A DNA stretch of 64,000 nucleotides from Drosophila pseudoobscura (Eukaryota; Arthropoda; Insecta; Diptera; Drosophilidae). Both the position numbers and the translations under genes were made by a program. The stretch is taken from positions 51,909,869-51,973,868 of the forward strand of contig NC_046683.1 of NCBI RefSeq assembly GCF_009870125.1. Direction: 5' to 3'. The notes below the pieces were generated by a model. The model saw nothing but the letters and a program-made list of their open reading frames with translations, searched no databases and was not told the DNA's origin. Positions 34,383 to 45,300 of this stretch are shown in pieces (the first letter of the stretch is position 1; each line of letters opens with the position of its first letter).

Positions 34383-36584
34383 ATGTCTGCTGTTTTTCAT
34401 AATGTGAACAATCTCATATTTTTTGGAGTCACCGCTGTGGTGATGGTGACGAGTTTCACCCTAATAGCCGTGATCACAGGCTTCCAACACGAGACCAAGA
34501 AGTTCAAGACCATGGTGGTGACGATTGTGCTAGTATTGCTGTTCCAGTTCATCGTCCTCGATCCTATCAGATTCATTGTGCTGTCCATCGACTCGGCCAC
34601 CTGGCCGAAGAAGCACATCATGAATTACAAACCGGAAGCCGCCAGGGAAAAGTATAACCACTTGGACTACCTGAGGACGAGGTTAAAGAGCCTGAAGTCT
34701 CAGCTTATGATCACCATTCAACACCGTAACGAGAAGCTAAACGAAAAGTACAGCCATATAACCCACGATCTGAAGCTGTACGGGACATACTTCCTTCTGC
34801 TGCTGATGGTGGTGATTGTGCACCAGGATCCGCTGCTCTACTACAACACGAACGCTGTGGTGACCCTCATGTCCCACAATACAAGCAATACTCTCGGCAT
34901 AAAGGAGGTCATGACCTTGGATAAGGTGTACGACTTCATCGAGCTGACACTGATCAAAGGCTTTAATCCGGATACGAGTGCTGACACCGGCTGGCTTCAA
35001 ATCCGGCAGATGAAGAGGTTGGGCGTAATCCGGCTGCGGCAGCTGCGTCATATTTATTCCCCCAATCCCTACGATACACTGTGGGACAGTGTATCGAGAA
35101 TGCCCGCGTGGAGCGAGCCGTACCAGCGGCTCCACTACGAGGATAAATACTGGCGGATCTACGAACCGTGGAGACCCATCACCCACATGCCGACCTTGGA
35201 GGATGGGCTGCTGCTCAACTTCAATCATTATGGATTCGACGTGGATTACCCGGAATTGCTAGGCTATGCGGCCCTGCTAACCACAGGGCCGCACAACAGT
35301 CTTAAAGTGTTGAAATACCTCAAGGTCTACAACTGGATTGACCATAAAAACACCTCGGCGTTTTTTATCGACTTTACCATGTTCAATGCTGATGCGAACA
35401 TCTTCACTGTGTGCACGCTGGTGGTGGAGTACACTCCGTTCGGATATCATCTGACCCGGGCGTCGGTGCAGAGTGCCAAGCTGCTCGAGAGCCTCGACCA
35501 GATGAGCCATGTGAAGATAATCGTTATGCTCCTCTACCTGATCATAGTCATTCAATTTGGCCGCAGCCTGGCAGTCAAGCTGTGGTACAATCATGATGCC
35601 ATCAAAAAGGCCTGGAACAAGGTGGACGTGATCATCTGCACTATGAACTTGATCTTACTTGCGCTCATATTGCTCCGCGAGTACGAGGTGAGCAAGCTAT
35701 TGAAGTTGCTCAAGGAGTCCACCACGAGAGACTATCTCGACTTTCAGCGGCCTACGCGGCTCTACCTCCTGATAAATATTGTTATGGGCTTCCTCGTGTG
35801 CATTACTACACTGCGCCTCTGGAAGGTGCTCCAGTTTGCCAGCGTCTTCGCCGTTTTTTCCAAAACGCTGTATCTCGCCTGGCCAGCAGTGGCCAGCACC
35901 GCACTCATCATTATTATCTTCCTGATGGGCCTCGGCATGGCTGTGGCCATCATCAACGGCAACAACAGCGAGTACTTCCAAAAGCTGGTCAAGTGCATCA
36001 TCGCCTGCCTATGCTTTGCCTTCGGCTTTAGCTCGGAGGTTCATCCTACTGATATGTTTCACGGCGGAAAGTCTCTAGGGATCGTTCTCTACCTAGTGCT
36101 GGTCTTCATCATTGCTGTGGTTCTCATGAACGTTTTCGCCGCCCTGATCTTCTCCTACTTCGAGAGCGCCGAGCAGGACCGTAAGGATGCAACGCGCCAT
36201 AGCCGCATAAACTACCTGCAGTTCCTCCGTCTCGAGTTCGCCAACACACTCAAATTCTGTGGCAGCGGCTGCCGCTTGTTTCGCAAGAGCTACCATCCCC
36301 AAGGCCGCACTGTCCACGAGAATGTCGAATGGGAGCTGTATAGGCGCGAGCTACTCAGAGCTAAGACGAGCAGTTTAGTGGTTACTAAAAAGCCCAGCGA
36401 TGAGGAGCTGCGTTTCCAGTATCGCCAGCGTATCGAGCTGCTACTCGGCCTATCGGCCATCCTGACTGTCCAGGTGGAGTTGGTCGAGCGACTGCTGCTT
36501 GGCGACAAGAATGGCGAACTTCCAGCCACTTCAGAGTCGGACGACTCCGATGTACCCGAGATGTATCGCAAGCGTAAAGACTGA
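34383..36584 (+). CDS. brv2: Brivido-type polycystin (TRPP) channel
   Basis: A 733-residue membrane protein of the PKD2/TRPP cation-channel family, encoded by one uninterrupted exon. Membrane segments are visible near 11-34, 43-66, 133-152, 376-394, 412-432, 460-476, 500-524 and 566-595, with a pore-like stretch near 535-555. Residues ~155-370 form the extracellular polycystin domain (GWLQIRQMKRLGVIRLRQLR, FFIDFTMFNADANIF, VVEYTPFGY). The channel part has PKD-channel hallmarks such as WNKVDVIICTMNLIL, LRLWKVLQF and LMNVFAALIFSYFE. Two segments and a basic cytoplasmic stretch precede the PKD2-like part, resembling the end of PKD1-type proteins. Brivido genes are linked to cold sensing in fly antennae. 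I choose brv2 over brv1 on location (74B next to Mip) from memory, so the paralogue is less sure than the family. Confidence 0.85.
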   Translation: MSAVFHNVNNLIFFGVTAVVMVTSFTLIAVITGFQHETKKFKTMVVTIVLVLLFQFIVLDPIRFIVLSIDSATWPKKHIMNYKPEAAREKYNHLDYLRTRLKSLKSQLMITIQHRNEKLNEKYSHITHDLKLYGTYFLLLLMVVIVHQDPLLYYNTNAVVTLMSHNTSNTLGIKEVMTLDKVYDFIELTLIKGFNPDTSADTGWLQIRQMKRLGVIRLRQLRHIYSPNPYDTLWDSVSRMPAWSEPYQRLHYEDKYWRIYEPWRPITHMPTLEDGLLLNFNHYGFDVDYPELLGYAALLTTGPHNSLKVLKYLKVYNWIDHKNTSAFFIDFTMFNADANIFTVCTLVVEYTPFGYHLTRASVQSAKLLESLDQMSHVKIIVMLLYLIIVIQFGRSLAVKLWYNHDAIKKAWNKVDVIICTMNLILLALILLREYEVSKLLKLLKESTTRDYLDFQRPTRLYLLINIVMGFLVCITTLRLWKVLQFASVFAVFSKTLYLAWPAVASTALIIIIFLMGLGMAVAIINGNNSEYFQKLVKCIIACLCFAFGFSSEVHPTDMFHGGKSLGIVLYLVLVFIIAVVLMNVFAALIFSYFESAEQDRKDATRHSRINYLQFLRLEFANTLKFCGSGCRLFRKSYHPQGRTVHENVEWELYRRELLRAKTSSLVVTKKPSDEELRFQYRQRIELLLGLSAILTVQVELVERLLLGDKNGELPATSESDDSDVPEMYRKRKD

Positions 36585-36585
36585 A

Positions 36586-36591
36586 AATAAA
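36586..36591 (+). terminator. Poly(A) signal touching the brv2 stop codon
   Basis: AATAAA begins two bases after the brv2 TGA (36582-36584). If used, the 3' UTR would be only about 20-30 nt. Confidence 0.55.
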
Positions 36592-37199
36592 AATACCAAA
36601 CCTTTTCCCATGAACAATTCTTTATAAAAATGTCAGATACATATGTATCTTCGTAACGTGGCTTTGGGGGCTTTGTGGTTTCTGCTGGATATTAGCTAAG
36701 AAAATAGTCTTTCAGAGCATTCCCCTGCGCATAAAACGACAGACGGTGTCTCCACCAATCTAAGCAACGATAAATGATTTAATTAAATTTGAGCTTCTAT
36801 TGCCACGTAGTCGAGGGCGCGAATAATTCCACTACTTAGTTTCTGTGCCCACGAGTGCGAGTGGTGCTCATCCAATGCTTTTATTTCAATAACGCGGGAA
36901 TGGGAGTGGCAGTAGGAGTGGGAGTGGAACTGGGCGCAAATTGGCAACTACACGCCCGTTGCCCCCGCTGATGAAAGGCCTGATGAAAGAGTGAAGAAAG
37001 AACTCCCTCGACTCCCAAGCTGGCGGCACTAATAGTGGCCCATGTCAGGCGCAGTTGCAGGCGGCGTCTCAATCTCAATGCCAGCGAAGCGGCTACAACA
37101 ATCTCAGGCCTAAATTGCCGTCAGCCCGCAATTTGACGCCACTCTGTAATGCCACGAAATTATGACATATTCCTTGCGGCTGGGAGACACCTGCTCTCA
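36592..37199. other. Spacer between brv2 and the secreted-protein gene
   Basis: About 600 nt with no gene. It likely contains upstream regulatory sequence of the gene at 37238. A (GGGAGT)-like stretch occurs near 36898-36935. Confidence 0.4.
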
Positions 37200-37229
37200 T
37201 ATAAACGCTGCTTCTGCAGGCCGCGATCA
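37200..37229 (+). promoter_or_regulatory. TATA plus initiator of the gene at 37238
   Basis: TATAAAC at 37200-37206 lies 29 nt before the A of an initiator-like TCACAGT (37227-37233; A at 37229). The spacing is canonical and predicts a leader of only about 9 nt before the ATG. Confidence 0.6.
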
Positions 37230-37237
37230 CAGTCGAA

Positions 37238-38182
37238 ATGTTTGCTTTGAAACAGAATCTACTGCCTGTATCCAGCTTCTGCTGGTGTATCTGTCTTTGG
37301 CTGTCTCTGGTATCCGCGCAGGAGCAGAATTCGAGTGCTGTCATTCAGACAGCGGACTCCTGGACACCGCTAAAGCCTCCACAGAAACGTCAGGCCAGTG
37401 TCCCTCTGAAGACTGCAGTCTCTTCAGCAGCAGCAAAGAGTTACGATCCACCCCCGGAGTTTTATCGAGGACCAGGATCGATCCCAAAGTTGGACAACAC
37501 TGCAGCTGGATTTATATCCAAGCCGATTGGAGCGATTCCCCTTGGAGGCACACCCAAGATTGGTGGCTTTAAAGACAATCTCAGTGAGGCCTACGATAAG
37601 TGGCGCCAAGGAGGTCGTCCCCTTCAGGATCGAATTAGCGTGGGTAAGATCATCCAAAGGTCGAGTGAAGAAGGCCATCAGTTCTATCGGCCATAATCCA
37701 TAGGTCACTACGGAAGCAGTGGAAGCGGATCAGGAGGCAAAAGCTATGCCTATGAAGGTCATCCCTATCCATATGACTACGGACCAGGACCCGCACACGG
37801 ATACGAACAGGGACCAGTCCCCAGTCACGAATACGGATCTAGTGTCGAAGTAGGAGGGCCGCCATACCAAGTCTACAGGCCTCGGCCCGAGCAGGGCCAT
37901 TATGCCGGACCTGGTATAGAATACACCTACAGCTCGTATCCAATCGACTCTCACGAGATCGTATCGCACAAAGGATCACCAGAAATCTCCCCTAAAGCTC
38001 TGCTGGCCAAGAGCTTCCTCATTCCTCTGGCCAGTGCAACAGTTTTGGGCATAGCAGCAGCCCTGATAAACAATCCCCTGCTTTTGCAACTAGCCCCAGT
38101 TCCAGGCCTGGGAGTCGGAGTGGGAGTCGGCCCACCCGTTGTGGGCAGGCGGAAGAGACGAAGACGTGCTCTTCGACTATAG
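37238..38182 (+). CDS. Small secreted or membrane-associated protein, unknown family
   Basis: I read two exons, 37238-37643 and 37704-38182, encoding 294 residues. The 60-nt intron has a perfect donor (GTAAGA) and an acceptor (CCATAG). It is a multiple of three and contains one in-frame TAA, so unspliced RNA would give a 152-residue product. The N-terminus is a signal peptide (VSSFCWCICLWLSLVSAQEQ). The middle is Gly/Pro/Tyr-rich (GYEQGP, HEYGSS, YRPRPEQGHYAGPG), like extracellular-matrix or cuticle-related proteins. Near the C-terminus is a hydrophobic segment (LIPLASATVLGIAAALINNP), then a GVGVGVG stretch and a basic end (GRRKRRRRAL) that could be a furin-like site or membrane stop. I do not recognise the family. 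The TATA-Inr promoter suggests stage- or tissue-restricted expression. Confidence 0.8.
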
Positions 38183-39289
38183 GAACGTTCCTTTACCCTT
38201 AAATTATATTTTTCCTATTCTTTGCCCCTTTAAAAGAGCAGTCCCAATCGTGCATTAAAAAATGGATACAAACTAGAAAGCAAAATGAAAAACGTTTTAA
38301 AACCAGGAATGAGCATTTTAGACTTCCAAATCAAATTTACTGGACATAAATAGCTCAGAAAATATATCTACAGACGCTCCGATTATTCGACCAATTTGAC
38401 CAATTAGATGTAGATCACATTTTTATATAAATAGTTATTTCCGATTAATGAATAAATATTTTTTTTTTGTGTTAATTTTTGTTTGAATTGTATTTTTTCT
38501 AAACGAGCGGGAACGTTGTGAGTGCCACAAGGGCCGCGACTCTACTTGTATACCCGAAACTCAGCATATAAAGTTCCGCTCAACAGAAAAGGTTTAACAG
38601 TAATTAATTAATATATATTGAATAATAATCAATTAAAAATATCAAACATTAATACAACATAAATAATTTATTTAATCGATTAATTAATTGTAAACAATTT
38701 TTGCAAACTTCGCAAGCAAATTATTTATTTTGCACTTATATGTATGCTCAATATTAAATTAATACTAAAAGTTTTGGGTCAGATTTATATTAATTAGCTT
38801 TTTAGAATTGCATAGTTTAAAGCAACCAGATTAAAGATACTTAAATTATGTGAATCTTCCTTTGAAAAAACATTTTGATAAAGTTAAAAATAATGAAAAA
38901 ACCATAGATCATTATAAATTTTTACAGCCCCAAATCTATTAGGAAAAGTTGATTTGGCTGAAGCGTAAATCAAAGTTTGATTTTGTTGCCTAACGTTATA
39001 AGAAGTAATAAATATAAATAAAAAGGAATAATGAAATTGAATTCCGAATAGAATTCAAACCGAACGCCAAGAAACCAAAAGCCGGGAAGCAGGCATTCGG
39101 AAAGTCGCAGCCCGTTAAGCCCCTACAACAGCATTAACCAAAATATAAGTGATTTTAACGATATGACTTTGGGCACGGACCTGTAAGAAGAACATTCCGA
39201 TTTATTTGGAACTCCGATCTCAGAACCTCAGAATTTTCGTATTCTATAAAATCTTTCACCTAATTTTAGTGCATCCAAGCTCTATCAAG
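38183..39289. other. AT-rich spacer with dispersed repeat
   Basis: Mostly AT-rich unique-looking DNA. ATTAAA near 38256 may serve the upstream gene. The dispersed repeat copy at 39020-39145 lies inside it. Confidence 0.4.
39020..39145 (+). repeat. Dispersed repeat, copy 2
   Basis: Matches 14790-14890 in the same orientation, including GGAATAATGAAAT, AAAGCCGGGAAGC and CCCGTTAAGCCCC, then an ACAACAGCATTAACCAAAA block. No coding capacity. Confidence 0.6.
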
Positions 39290-39880
39290 TATAGCCCATT
39301 TGTGGTCCATCGGCTTGGAAGCAAAGAACCATGCGCCTAGAACCACGCCTCGAATGCCGAAGCGGCCGACGGTTGCATCCATTTTGATTGGTTGGTTGAA
39401 ATATACAAGCAAGTGCATTTTGGCGACGATTTATTTTTGAATTTTTTATTTTTACCATTTTTCCAGTACGGTTTCTTATCCCGCTACATCCACATCTATC
39501 TCTATCTCTTTCTTTTTCACTTCTCACACCAAGTCAGCTGTTTTTCTATCTCACTCCAGTACGCTAGGAGACGAACTCTGCATGAAAAAGAGTGTGTGAG
39601 ATAGAGAATGTATGAGCAAGCGCATGGAAGGGGTAGCATCGGTAGCATCCAGATTCGAAAATATTGTAGATTTTGTGTTTTCGGTTTTCTTGTATCTTCA
39701 AAATTTTGGATGCCACCGATTTGTGGCAGTAGGAAAAAATTCGAAAAAAACTTGATGCAGTGTACCTTCTAAAGTCTCTGTGAACTAGGCGTCAAACATA
39801 CTTAATGCGGTCGAATACGCTTCCTTCTGGGTGTCAGACGCACCCAGCACAAAACTAATATATCCATAACTCTTCGATTT
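39290..39880 (-). mobile_element. DINE-like element, degraded, reverse orientation
   Basis: Contains GTATCTTCAAAATTTTGGAT then GCCACCGAT, CTAGGCGTCAAACAT and GGTCGAATACGCTTCCTTCT. These correspond, in reverse, to blocks of the element at 15826-16235. It is diverged and contains rearranged stretches, so the borders are approximate. Confidence 0.5.
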
Positions 39881-40069
39881 CTGCTTAAAAACATGTTTAA
39901 AGGAGATGGAACAATTGCAATTTCAATCAGACCTGCTAATTGGCAACTACACAGAGAAGTTTTTGTAAGGCGACACCTGTCGACGAAATCGGCCTAGTTA
40001 CAAAAATGGTCGCGTTGGTGGCCAAAATACAAAAAAAAAGCAAAGACTAAAACTAGCTAATCTTGAAGA

Positions 40070-40125
40070 AAATGTATTCATCATCGGCCTAAAATTATGT
40101 GGGCAGAACCTTAGTTTTAGTAAGC
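40070..40125 (+). repeat. Partial copy of the promoter-proximal repeat
   Basis: TTCATCATCGGCCTAAAATT followed by ATGTGGGCAGAAC resembles the reverse complement of 23437-23475. It is a short fragment of the family seen at 23277-23480 and 40258-40450. Confidence 0.5.
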
Positions 40126-40257
40126 CAGAATTATTCAACGAAATATAAAAATTGAACAATATGAACGACTTTCGTTCTATTGTGTGAACTATTTCGCTAA
40201 AACCTTTTTTCATACAAGATCCAATAAAAACAAGTGGTTAAAATAAGCCAGTCAGGT

Positions 40258-40450
40258 AGAAAATTGATTCATTAATTGGATACAATTATGTGGGCATGGC
40301 AGAGAGATCTATCTCGCTATTAATATTCGACGGGATAACAAAAACGAGGAATATGTATAATAGAACTTCAATTCGTCAGTATATTTACGGTATATTTTTA
40401 AAATGAGACGGTATCTTTCTGTATATTTCTGCGGGTCCGACAGTCACATC
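40258..40450 (+). repeat. Promoter-proximal dispersed repeat, copy B
   Basis: This inverted copy of 23277-23480 ends 64 nt before the proposed TMEM209 start codon. It has TATTTACGGTATATTTTTAA and a GGTATCTTTCTGTATATTTC block. Beyond it, GGTCCGACAGTCACATCACG may be a decayed motif 1, in the place of the perfect one in copy A. Confidence 0.75.
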
Positions 40451-40513
40451 ACGACAGTCAAACCGCCAATTTTTCGGCATTATTCTGGAATTTTGTTTCA
40501 TAAACAATACAGC

Positions 40514-42352
40514 ATGAATTACCCCAGGAACACATGGTAAGATTACGAAATAATACTTATGACCACTTGACCATCAAATTTGAATGTCATACAGCTCACC
40601 GATTGTGCAAAAGAGCTTAGATCTGCGACTCCACGGCGCCCAGGCCAAAAGATACCTTAAATGGTGCTCATTCAACGTGGTCATCCTGTCACTGCTCCTG
40701 TTCGACTTGTCTCAGACGTGCACGTCCTTGCGGCAGGGTTACTTCTTCATGGCAGAGTGCTCCGTAGCCACTTTGACAGCCCTGAGCGCGGTGGCCTGCT
40801 TGGGCAAGTATTTGTGGTTATGGCTTAGAGGCGGCCAGGTGATTGGGACAAATGTGCAAAAGTGTCTATTGGATGGCTATGATGGTAAGGAGTTGATTCA
40901 GGTTATATTTAGCATTTGACTAATTTTTTCGTGGTCCTTAAGACAACTCTTTCAAAACCATCATCACACAGAAGGTGAAAAAGCCGCGTTGCTATGAAGT
41001 AGACACCGATTTTGAAGATGACACGCCCATTATCAATTGGCATTCATCGTTCGAGGACTCCTGCTGGGGTTCTCAATCGCTGCGTCGCAGTCCGAGCATC
41101 ACAAGAACTCCCCAACAGCATCAGCATATGCAGAATGCTTCGTACAGCACCTCGCCGATGATGCAGAATAGTTCCCTGAACGTCAGCAACTTCAGCGATG
41201 ACTCTCCCTATGCAGAGGTGCGGCACGATGACTTCCTCACAGATGCCCGCCAGCTGCCTGCATTGATGAAGAATGCCCGACGTCAACGGAGCATCTTGGA
41301 GAATTCAGATGGGCCAAACGTTCAGCACACGAGCTCGGCTAATTCGTTCTGGAACTGTTGCAATCAACAGTTGAACAGGTTGAAAACAATTTATCAACTG
41401 GCGCCGCCGCCACCGGTCTCCACCGAAAACGCGCCCACGTCCATTGAGGAGTTCAGCTCGTTCCAGTTTAAGGACAGTAACTCTGAAGTCATCAATCGCA
41501 TCTCCACGGACAAATTGTCGCAGTATGTGGCAAACCTCAGAAATGTATGCCAATTTTCACTGTGCCAAAAGTTACGTCTAATTACATTTTCCTTTAGTGG
41601 ATCTCCACCACCATACTGCAACGCCTGGTGAAGGAGATCAACCATGTGGACGAAATGTTTCGGCAGCGTGGCCTCCACGACTTGAAAATAGGAGCCGTGA
41701 GCTTGGAGCGTCTGCGAAAAACAGCCGATAACCAACAATTTGTACAGACATGTGCCCCCATTCTGCCCATGCTGCTGCCCTTTCTCGATACCTTCAGCAA
41801 TCAAGAATATTTGGTTCAACGCATCAAGGAGCTTTCGCAGGGCTCCTGCCTAGCCGATTTTCGCTGGAACTCTGGCAATGCGCACAACGGCCAGGATTGG
41901 GGCGAGCACTTGCCCACAGATGCAGCTGTAAGAAACAAGCCATAGAAACTATTACCTGTTGAGCCCATTCATTAATTTATTTCTTACAGATTATATTCCA
42001 TCTGTTCTGCGTGTATCTGGACAGCCAACTGATGCCGATGCCCCAGGGAGGGGGGCGGCCCTTCCACTGCCGCTATGTACTGATGCGCGACGAAAAACGC
42101 TCCACCAAAGACATTGTGAATGCCGTGCACAACAAGGCGCACTGCGCCATCCTCTGCAGCGGCAGCCCGCTCAATCCCAAGTTCAATTTTATCAGCGACA
42201 AGGAACTGCACAACTGCGTATACGACAGAAACAACTTGTTCTACGTCATCATTCAGTTTCTCATCTACATGCGTCAGCAACAGGATTCGGCGCTCGAGGG
42301 AGTCAATCTGGGGAAGAGTGGCATCAACATCATGTGCGTTATTGAAAACTGA
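40514..42352 (+). CDS. TMEM209 homologue (nuclear-envelope membrane protein)
   Basis: Five exons (40514-40536, 40595-40884, 40943-41544, 41598-41927, 41990-42352) with 53-62-nt introns give 535 residues. Two N-terminal membrane segments (FNVVILSLLLFDL; VATLTALSAVACLGKYLWLW) precede a Ser-rich linker with SPSITRTPQQ and TSPMM. The C-terminal domain matches what I recall of vertebrate TMEM209: NQEYLVQRIKELSQGSCLAD, FRWNSG, LPTDAAIIFHLFCVYLDSQL, RNNLFYVIIQFLIYMR and LGKSGINI. TMEM209 is a nuclear-envelope protein reported to bind nucleoporins. The start is a choice: exon 1 encodes MNYPRNT and joins by a good GTAAGA donor and a CATACAG acceptor, but an unspliced ATG at 40584 (MSYSSPIV) is also in frame. 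The gene model is well supported; the first seven residues are less so. Confidence 0.92.
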
Positions 42353-45300
42353 GTCCGACTCTTCCAAAAAGACTGAGACTGACTGTTATTTTTATATTTA
42401 TATGCATCATTTTATACTCTTTACTCGGCTGTCGGTTCCGTGGCTTCCCCTCGGTTTTGCTCATACTTTCTGACTATTAAATTATACATTTGTAATTATT
42501 AAGTCAACATTTGACTATAAACACGGCCCTACTTCGTATGCGGTGCGGTTTCTGCGGTCAGCAGACCTGTGGCCCCCTCAACGTTCTCAAGTGTCATGCG
42601 ACCCCCATGCTTGGGAGCTCTCGCTGTCCCTGCGGTGATTGCGGTCAGTGCCTGGCCAGCAATTAACTTGTTTGGAAGTCAGGGGGGAAGATGTACACAT
42701 ATGGCTGGTCCTCCCTCGCCAGTGAGAATCTCTCCGTGTCTGTCTGGCAGGCGAGCTGGAGCAGGTGCCGGATTTAATTGCCTTTTCATGATTCTCAATA
42801 TTGCTGAAAGTTGTTTTGCTGTCGGATGGTCACTGGCCCAGCTCCCAGCCCCAGCCCAGCGATTGCGATTGCCATGTGCACCTTCTCCACTTTGCACTTC
42901 CGAAAGTGACAAAATTAATGGTTTCCGCCGTGGACGATGCCGACATTTTGTCGAGAGACGTTGTGGAAATGCTGCAAAAGAAGTGCACACAAACTCTCGA
43001 CTGCTATGCTGCATATACTCAGGATTGGATAGAGTGAGGAGTGGAGGATAGTGGAAAGTGTAGGTATCGGCTCTCAGACGGCCGCATTACCATTTCTCTT
43101 GGCCATGCTCATTTCTGGTCTCTGTTCTTCGCTCCCTGCCGGTTTTGACGTGGAATCGGTTGGTTGGTTGGCTGTCCTCGCTGCTCGCTGCTCACTGCTC
43201 ACTGCTCATGGGCTGGCTGGCTGGCAGGATGGCTGGCACCTCGAGTGAGTAATGTGCCTGGGATGTCAACTTTACACTTTTATCCCCCGCATTATATTTT
43301 CCCCACCTACACAAACACTCACCCACTCACCCATGGGGATCCAGAGCTATTCCCATCCCACGCCTCGCCTCCCTGGTGTGATATGTTTTCCTGATACTTT
43401 TTCTCAAGTTGTAAATTGGCTTAAAAATAATTTGTCAAAGCATTTCAGTGTACGCAGCGACGGAGATCGGATGCCTAAATGGGAGTTGAAACTGATGCCT
43501 TTTCCAGCTACGATGTTCCATTTTCTTGTCACAATATTTGGACCCTCGGCATATGGAGTGGAATGCCGAGTTTAAAGAAACGCATGTGCGCGTCTTCATA
43601 TCCAATTATAAAAGTTTTCCTTCGACTGCTCCGTAATTGTGTTGATTAGTGCGGCTCGCTGGGTTGGGGCTCCGGCTCCGGCTACACTTTTGGGATTGGG
43701 ATTCAGATTGGGTGGATGTTGTTGACAAAAGGCGACGTGGTTGCGGGGTGGTGCTGTTCCCAGATGCTGACACTTTAAAAGAAAATGCGCATTAAATTCG
43801 ATTGCCAATCGTCGCACACTCTCCTTCGGTGGACTTTTTCGTTGCGGCTTACACAAATTTTCATTTAGGATCGCTTTGAAGGAGCTTTGCTATATACTAT
43901 CCTTGAATGGAAGTGTCCCTTAAAGCAACTGTCTCAAGAAGTGGTTGGAGATGTAACAAAACGCAACATACATATATATATATACATCATGGGTTCACGG
44001 AATGTCTCTACATTGAAAATAACGAGTATTCCTATCGGAGGTTAAGGGGGAATGGTTTGATTATGAATTATATGGTATTCGTGTGTGTCTGCTTGTGGGT
44101 CAACTGGGAGTTTAAAAGCTGTCAAATACTACAAATACTTGTACTACTACAACCTCTGCTATTAGGACCATTTAAATTTAAATCAATGCTATTAATTTTG
44201 AGTTCCTTTAGAATGCACTTATTTCTGTTCAAGCTTCTAGGAAGTTTAACGTGTAATTTAAGATTTAGAGCACGCTTGCCAATCCATTAATGATAGATAG
44301 GCAAAAACCGCTTCCAAGTAAAAAAAAAAACAAAATAGGATACAGAAATGTAGCCAAAAAGAAGGAAAAGGAAAGAGATTTCTCAGTTATCTTATGCGCC
44401 TTTGAATAATTAATTTTTACGTTTGGTTCACCCACAGACATACCAACCAACACCCCCCACATACACACACACACATATATACATATATAGATATATACTC
44501 TGCGAGTATCCTCGTAGAGAGTCAGACACATGATGATCCGATCCAGATAGGGGTCGGAGTCGGAAAAGAAAGCTCCAAATCGAACACGCAGGCTTACATG
44601 CGCCTAATACCGTTTGACAGTGGGGAATGGCCTGAGGCCGGGCCATTTCGCTCCCATCCTCAACCCACACCTTGGAGCAACCCCTCACACATATGATAGC
44701 GACCCCTGCCTGAAAAGCCTTAAGCATGTCCGTTATTTTGTTTACAAGAAAACATAAATCTCGGCTCCTGTGGCTCGGGAGTGAAGTGGTGGGGATGTGT
44801 GCTGTGCGGTGCGGTCGAAAGGATTGCCAGCCGTTGCCGTGTGAAATGAAACATATCATCACATCCAGGACTCCCTCCCATTTCATATCTGGGTATGGGT
44901 GCTGTGTGCTGGGTCCAGGGTTACGGCCTCTGTCTGTGCTCTGGAGGAGCGCACAGAAAAGGGTTTGAGTGGGGCTGTTTGGCCTGGGCCTGGGCCTGGG
45001 TCTGTAGCAGCTTTGGTTTGCACGCGTCAACTGTAAAATCCTTTTGACATGCAGCCGACAACTCCTCGGTTCGGTCCAGCCAGGTTCTGCACCGTCCGAG
45101 GCTGCCTATAAAAAATGTGGGTCCTGATCCAGGGAACATGCCCGGTTGGGTTCAGCTTTAGACGCTACAATCCAATTATAAAGAATTTTAAACTATGTAG
45201 CGTGAACAGGATACTTAAAGTGGGCGACCTAAAAAAAATAAAACCAGGTTATTAGCGGAGATATCCCCACTCTGTTCGTATGTGTACGAGTACATACATA

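Noticed and set aside
37694-37696. Stop-codon readthrough in the secreted-protein gene
   Set aside because: A perfect GTAAGA donor and an AG acceptor exactly 60 nt apart remove the TAA in frame, a simpler explanation.
42569-43051. 160-codon plus-strand ORF
   Set aside because: Overlaps another ORF on the opposite strand; no domain, and composition typical of chance frames.
44428-45030. 200-codon minus-strand ORF
   Set aside because: It has no domain, runs through CA/TA microsatellite and compositionally biased DNA, and has no promoter or splice context.
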